Positions 58,311 to 64,000 of a stretch of 64,000 nucleotides of DNA are shown here, in pieces. The notes beneath the pieces are model-generated. The model had not been told where the DNA came from and ran no database searches. It saw nothing but the letters and a program-made list of their open reading frames with translations. Made by a program: the position numbers and the translations under genes. The stretch is from assembly GCA_037501455.1 (NCBI GenBank), contig CM074858.1:88014501-88078500 (forward strand). The letters are read 5' to 3'. Positions within the stretch are counted from its first letter, which is position 1. Every line of letters begins with the position of its first letter. This DNA is from Lantana camara (Eukaryota > Streptophyta > Magnoliopsida > Lamiales > Verbenaceae).

Positions 58311-59864
58311 AGTTCAGAGTCCGTATCTAACAATACCTCCTCATAAGCCGATGGATCAATATCCATTTGAGATGTTTGGTTGACAAAACCATATCATCTC
58401 TCTGGTTGTCTAGGAATGCATTCAGAACATCTTATTTGAGAAGGATTCTCACGTGTATCACTCTCTGCGATTGGTTGAGGGACGTCAGTCTCCAAACTTG
58501 GCGAAGGACCTTTGTCTCGAACTTCTTCGAGTTCTGCTATCTTGCCTTTCTTTTCTTTAAGGAATGAGTCCTCAAGAAAAGTGGCGTTTCTTGACACAAA
58601 GACCTTTTGTTTAAGAGGATCGTAGAAATAATATCCAATTGACTCTTTAGGATATCCTACGAAGTTACATAAGCTTGATCTAGCTTCAAGCTTATCTCCC
58701 ACTGTCTTCTTCACGTAAGCAGGACAACCCCAAATTCTTAAGTAAGAATAATCAGGGATTTTGCTAACCATATCTCAAATGGGGTTTTGGGTACAGATTT
58801 GGAAGGAACAAGATTCAGAATCTTAACTGCTGATTCTAGGGCATAACCCCAGAATGAAGGTGGCAATTCAGTGAAGCTCATCATGGAACGAACCATATCA
58901 AGTAAGGTTATGTTCCTTTTCTCTGAAACTCCATTTAATTGAGGAGTTCCTGGAGGAGTCCACTGAGAGATCATTCCATTATCTCTGAGATGACTAAGGA
59001 ATTTTTCACTTAGATAGTCGCAACCTCGATCAGATCGAAGTGCCTTAATCTTGTGACCGGTTGGGTTTTCAACCTCCTTCTGAAATTCTAAGAATTTGTC
59101 AAAGGCTTCGGATTTATACTTCATTAAGTACATATAAGCAAAACGACTAAAGTCGTCTATGAAGGTTATGAAATACTGATGATTGTTTATCGTACTTACA
59201 CTAAGTGGTCCACAAACATCAGTATGGATTAAATCCAATACTTTAGTGGCACGTTTCAGTTTACCATTAAAGAGAGTTTTGGCCATCTTTCCTTTAAGAC
59301 AAGATTCACAATGAGTTAACTCCTTAAGTTCATTATCGTAGAATGATCCTAAATTAGTTAACTTAGCAATCCTGTCTTTAGAAATATGCCCTAAACGCGC
59401 GTACCATAAAGAAGCCGAGATCTTTTCATCTCTTTTGCGTTTGTTTAATTGTTGTATATTCAAAATATTAGTGTCTTTAGTTGTGTAAAGTCCATTAAAT
59501 AATGTACCAAGCAAAGCAGAAGTTTTATTCTTCTTAAGATAAAAGTTTCCATTTCTAGAAAAAGTCTCAAAACCTTCACAATCAAGTATTGGAATGGAAA
59601 TGATATTACGAATAATAGAAGGTACATAAAGAACTTTGTTCAAAACCAAAGTAAAGACACCTAAATCTAATCTACACGTCCCAATGGCTTGAGCTTGAAC
59701 GCTTGATCCATTCCCAACATTCAAGACGCATTCTCCTTCTTCGAGCTACCGAACCTCATTTAGCATCTGTGCATCATTACAGAAATGAGCTCCATAGCCG
59801 ATATCAAGTTCCCAAGAATTAGAATCAACAGATAGATTTACTTCAACAATAAACGCACCTTTCT
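58311..59864 (-). pseudogene. F pol: protease end, integrase and linker
   Basis: Segment 58738-59724 carries VLYVPSIIRNIISIP, ARLGHISKDR, HCESCLKGKM, HTDVCGPLSVST, FIDDFSRFAYMYLM, LRSDRGCDYLS, PPGTPQLNGVSEKRN and SFWGYALESAVKILNLVPSK, a nearly complete Copia integrase. A small shift near 58765 moves to 58394-58771, with YSYLRIWGCPAYVKKTVGDK, GYPKESIGYYFYD and a charged linker. Upstream (59725-59864), protease words such as SNSWELDIGYGAHF are present with the D-T-G changed to D-I-G, and a stop lies near 59747. Confidence 0.92.
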
Positions 59865-60668
59865 TTAGAGTATCCTTGTACTCTTGGCAGTTCCTCTTCC
59901 AATACCCTTTCTTACCATAATGGTGGCAAACGTCCTCTCTCTGATCTTTTCTCTTCTTGGCCTTTCTTTTTTTAACCCCTCCTTTGGGTTTAAGAGATCC
60001 CTTCTTCTTGGGAACTTTTTCCCTTTGCCTTTAGAAGGCCTCGAAGAGGAAGTGACCATCATCACTTTATGATCCTTCTTTATCGTGTCTTCAACAATCA
60101 CAAGTTGACTAATCAACTCAGCTACAGTAGCATGAGGATGATTCATGTTGAAGTTTAACACAAAAGGATTGAATGATGGTGGAAGTGATGCGAGTAACAA
60201 ATCCACAGCTAGTTTTTCACTCGGTGGCATGGAGGTCAGTTTCTCGTGCAAAGCAAGAAACTTTAGACCGTGCTCATGGACACTTGTACCTTCTTTCATT
60301 CTGAGATGAAAGAGCTCCTTAGAGGTGTTGTACCTTAGAACATGCTCTTTGGGGCGGTACAATTGATCGAGATGGTCATAAATCTCCCAAGCATTATCCA
60401 TAAACTTATGTTGCCTTTGCATATCCGGAGACATGTTGGCCAACATGAGGTAACGGGCTTGAAGATTATCTTCAGACCATTTCGTGATCGCCTCTCTTTC
60501 GGCCCGAGTCGGAGCCTCACCTTCAGCGACAGGCTCTCCCTCGAGGAGAACATATCTTCTCTTTTCAGAATCTAAAACTATCTTTAGATTCCGAAGCCAA
60601 TCGGAGTAATTGGGCCCCGTCAACTTATTTGATTCGAGGATGGATACCAAAGGGTTTTTGGTTGCCAT
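59865..60668 (-). pseudogene. F gag and zinc-knuckle region
   Basis: It starts MATKNPLVSILESNKLTGPN at 60668 and runs open for 267 residues. It has ARYLMLANMSPDMQRQHKFM, HLDQLYRPKEHVLRYNTSKE, SLPPSFNPFVLNFNMNHPHA and a Lys/Arg-rich tail. A shift near 60020 takes the frame out of the knuckle, which in the other frame reads CHHYGKKGYWKRNC with its second Cys changed to Tyr. Gag is the best preserved of the three Copia gags up to that point. Confidence 0.93.
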
Positions 60669-62745
60669 TTTAGAATGTAGAGAATCAAAGAACTACAACC
60701 TAAATGGAAAAACAGAGAAATCATGAGCATACTGAATAATAATGATTACATATTATCAAGGTCTTTAGAAATATGTTCTCCCACTATTTTTAGAAGGTCT
60801 ATAAATCCCTAAGGACCTTAGAAGCAACTTATTTTCTCAATGGGTGCTAGGATCCTAAGAATTCTAAGTTTTGGACCCACGACTCGTGAGACATCCAAAG
60901 GTCTAAAAATCTTTAGGTAGGAACTAATTGCCGATTCCATCCCCATGGAATTCCTAGTAATATTTTTGCATCATTAATCTTTCGATCATGGACCCACGAC
61001 TCGTGAGACATCCATATCTACTTTAGTGTTGAGCAGGACCCATCAATCATAAGATCTCAACCAAACTTAGTTCAGAACGACCCACGACTCGTGAGACATC
61101 GCCCATTCTAAAATGGTCGAGAAATATTAATTATTTTAAATAATTAATCAAGAAACTAAGAGTTAATAAGCTATACTAATTACCTCACGACTCGTGAGAC
61201 AACAATTAGTTTCACTTATTAAGTTCTAAATCCTATTGATGGCATGTTAGGAATTTTATTACCGGGATAAAATACCTATTTATTCGAAATTGCTCAATAT
61301 TTAAGTGGGATTTTCGAATTTCCAGAGAGTTGTCTGGAATGACCTCACCAATATATAATGTTATCCAAATTTTAATTGTTTTGTTTAATACAGTTTCACA
61401 TAAAGTACATCACAGAAGCAATTAGCAGATAACATGTCCTAGCATGATACTAATTATGAGATGATCATGGGTATCCTATCTTATATGTGATTTTGGGAGT
61501 CACTCCAAAATCACTAGTTCTACCATTCATGCCACATAAGACAGTTCATATCACACAGGGGTACAGAATTTAATGGAAAAACACCCTATCTATTACATTT
61601 AATAGAAAACCTCCTAAACATTTTGAAGGGTCTTCTTATGGCCACCGTTCTTCAAGTGCTCCTTGTGGATCCTTCTTATTCCATGGGTGCTTGTCTTCAA
61701 AATGAAAATAAAACCTCACTTCCTAAGTTCTACTCTCTTTACATAAAGTAATATGGCTCAATTTTCATATTGGCCATAGATAAATACACGGGGCATACCC
61801 CGGCCCAAAAACAATAATAAGGAAAGCCTCATAATAAACACATAACAATACGCACATAAGTAGGGCTCCAACCCCAATTGAAAACGCGCAACTATGGGGC
61901 TCCAACCCCAATTGAAATCATCCATGTGCAGAATTTAAAACATACATAAGACTAACCCATGATCACCTAAACTAGCATGATTCCGCTCGAATTTAAATTT
62001 ACCAACAAAATTTAAAATTCCCTTGACTTCAAGTTACAATTAACTTAAGTAATTTGAATATTAGTTCATTTATTCAAGAATTTATTCAAAATCGAATCAC
62101 CGGATCTTGACAAAACAACAATTAATTCAAAATTAAAGTTTTGTCTAAAATATCATTCAAAGTGATATTTATTATTTTCTCGAAAAATTAGAACTTGACT
62201 TTAATTCATAAAATCCAAAAGTTTATTATTATTTCAAATAACTAATTTTATAATTTTAAAACAAAATCAAATTTTCGTAATTCAGGAATTTTCGAAATCG
62301 GAAAAACAAAACAAAAGCAGGCGTCCCGGGATGGCCACCGGAGGCGCGCGAGGACCGCCTGCACGTGAGTACCCGAAGCGCGTGCGAGCAACAGTCTCGC
62401 ACACAGTGCCCGCACAGCAGCGCCGGGATAAGGGCAGAATTGCCGTACGCGATCGGGCGCTGAGGCCGCAAAGCTGCGCACGTGGATCCGTCCGTCTTCC
62501 TTTCGCAATTTCAATAAATTCATCAATTCCAATTTCGAATAAAAACAGTTCAAACAAATCTGAATTTAACCAGCTTAAAACCAGATTAATCAGAAAATGA
62601 TTTTTCACGAATTTTTAAGAAACAGTTTTGATCCGACAACTTCGTATTTCAAACAAAAACCATGAATACACAACATATACTCAAATTCAAGAATTTTCAA
62701 TCAAAATTCCAAAAGCAATAAAGATACAATACGAACGTTGCAAGG
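60669..62745 (-). other. Long 5' leader of Copia element F
   Basis: It holds four CCCACGACTCGTGAGACA motifs (60876, 60992, 61081 and a CTCACGACTCGTGAGACA form at 61185), two GGGCTCCAACCCCAATTGAAA repeats (61863 and 61898) and a GC-rich block (62320-62500). Frames at 62248-62608 cover the GC-rich block on both strands and are not genes. Confidence 0.75.
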
Positions 62746-62759
62746 TGGCTCTGATACCA
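62746..62759 (-). promoter_or_regulatory. tRNA-Met primer binding site of F
   Basis: The minus-strand sequence TGGTATCAGAGCCA lies two bases inside the 5' LTR that begins at 62762. Confidence 0.92.
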
Positions 62760-62761
62760 CT

Positions 62762-64000
62762 TGTTGGAAAACACGAAAGAGTTTAGCAGCGGAAGTTTAA
62801 AATTTTCCAAAAGTTTAATCATTGTCTTGCAATTTTTGTATCGTATCGTAGGGTGTTTAGAAACTTACAATGGTAAAAGCTTTCTAGTGATGCCGTTACC
62901 ACCTAACGGACACCCTTCAAGCGAAATCCCTCGAACGGTTTTCGAATTAGACTCCAAAGTAGAAGCCCTCTAAAGCGTATCCACACCAGTCCTAGAACAC
63001 GATCAAGCGAGTGAGAATGCTAGTTCTATGGCTTGTGCTTAGGCTAGGATTTACTTTGAAACTTTTCTTTTGGATTTTCTCAAAAACTTAACACTTCGTG
63101 AGTGTTGGTCTAAAGAATAAGAGAAGCACCACCCCTAGTATAAATACTAGGTTGGTTCGAACCCTGGGAGACTTCTCCAAGTCTCTTGGAGTTTGTTTTC
63201 TTGTTCACTAATTAAATAATTTAATTATTAATTTAATTGGAATAATTAGTTCTCAACTTGTTCTCCAAGTCTTGCAAGAATAGTCTTCTCTCTCCTACAA
63301 TAGGAAGTTGGACTTTTCAACTTTCCTAAAGTTAAAAGTCAATATTCAATTAATAATTTAATTCTCAATTAATTATTTATTGGGTTAAGTTTATATGAGA
63401 ATAGTCTTAACAATTAATTCAAAATTAATTAGAAGACTAAAATTAATTAATTACAATTTAATCAATTAATTTCTAGAAAAGAATTCACGTGTAATATAAT
63501 TACACGAATGGAATCACGTACGTGCCACGTGTGCATGACACGTGGCAGCCACGCTGGCTACGTGTGACACTTGGCATTGTCACGTGTGCTTGACACGTGG
63601 CAATGCCCACGTGCTTCAATCTCTATTTTCGATCAACAATTTGATCCTTCGTTATTCATATTAACATCCTACCATAACCCTCGTGTTCTGGCATTTGTGT
63701 GTGACCCTTTAGGTTCATTATTCGATTAGCAGTGACAACAATTAATTAATTCCCTAATTAATTAATCACTTCGCAGATCACACTACCGTAATCTAACAAT
63801 GGGTGTGTGACCCCTAGATGAATAACGAAATAAATCGAAGAACCTCTCATTCAATGACAATCAGTGAAATACGATCCTCCTACAACTCCATCTCTCAATC
63901 AAGAACTAAGGCAAGGGAATATTCTCAGAGCCTATATATTCTTGATCTTTAAGGTTAAGTTCATTTCATATCCATTTCGATCTCAATCCTAGAAAACTCC
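62762..64000 (-). repeat. 5' LTR of F, cut by the window end
   Basis: It begins TGTTGGAAAACACG. About 1.24 kb of an expected 2.0 kb is visible. It is uninterrupted at the two sites where the 3' LTR received G and H (63490-63495 and 63535). It carries G-box words at 63510-63610 and a TATA-like box embedded in the inverted repeat CTAGTATAAATACTAG (about 63136-63151). Confidence 0.93.

Larger units (their letters stand above)
31039..64000 (-). mobile_element. Copia element F (Angela/BARE-like), right LTR cut by the window edge
   Basis: Its left (3') LTR consists of 31039-31773, about 42830-42868 and 55515-56766, some 2.0 kb once G and H are removed. The order is proven by the uninterrupted right LTR (62762 onward), which reads CGTGTAATATAATTACACG and then GTGTGCATGACACG across the two insertion points. 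The internal region is 56767-62761 and the primer site 62746-62759. F inserted into LTR C at 31039 (expected TSD GCAAT, 31034-31038; the partner is outside the window). Coding sequence is broken in several places. Confidence 0.9.

Noticed and set aside
62248..62608. Overlapping frames on both strands near the right end
   Set aside because: They cover the GC-rich part of the F leader; G and H have equivalent GC-rich blocks without conserved protein.

Overview
The window is nuclear DNA from a flowering plant, probably a eudicot. It has one intron-containing plastid-protein gene, plant-type LTR retrotransposons primed by initiator-tRNA-Met, TRIM elements, a hAT element and MITE-like inverted-repeat elements. 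I cannot name the species. No rRNA or tRNA gene and no bacterial or organellar gene was seen.

Positions 1-7146 are ordinary intergenic DNA around one host gene. A Gypsy-type LTR (60-1395) carries a complete miniature TRIM retrotransposon (212-692) with two apparently identical LTRs and a 5-bp target duplication. An AT-rich sequence repeated three times follows (2003-3234); one copy is split by a 183-bp TRIM solo LTR (2161-2343). A five-exon gene on the minus strand (CDS 3484-6120) encodes a CURT1-type thylakoid curvature protein of about 217 residues and looks intact. Two inverted-repeat elements (6278-6562, 6604-6958) lie upstream of it.

From about 7147 to the right edge everything is one nested stack of retrotransposons, all on the minus strand. 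I resolved it from LTR ends, target site duplications (TSDs) and uninterrupted sister copies. LTR A (from 7169) is split by LTR C (from 8812). C is split by three insertions: solo LTR D (8908-16863, TSD GCGAA), solo LTR B (16903-30941, TSD TAGGC) and Copia element F (31039 to beyond 64000). D contains solo LTR E (8950-14355, TSD CTATA), which contains a solo Copia LTR (9413-11323, TSD TAAAT). B contains a full-length Tekay/Del-like chromovirus (17444-27412, TSD CTAAA). The 3' LTR of F contains two full-length Angela/BARE-like Copia elements, G (31774-42823) and H (42869-55509, TSD TGCAT), only about 40 bp apart in F sequence. One LTR of G contains a hAT element (32598-33651, TSD GCATCAGC), which contains a foldback MITE (32844-33216). 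The gag gene of H is split by another Gypsy-type solo LTR, I (48235-50927). The deepest chain is A > C > F > G > hAT > MITE.

Every polyprotein gene in the stack is broken by stops and frameshifts. The most unusual signals are non-coding. Four subfamilies of the TGTAGCACCC LTR family (E, D/Tekay, I and, weakly, A) carry, in the same place, a cluster of short palindromes whose sequence differs between subfamilies. The Copia leaders each carry four spaced copies of a self-complementary CCACGACTCGTGG-like motif. Solo LTR I has a 24-bp inverted copy of its own interior at one junction, as if a break was repaired with templated filler.
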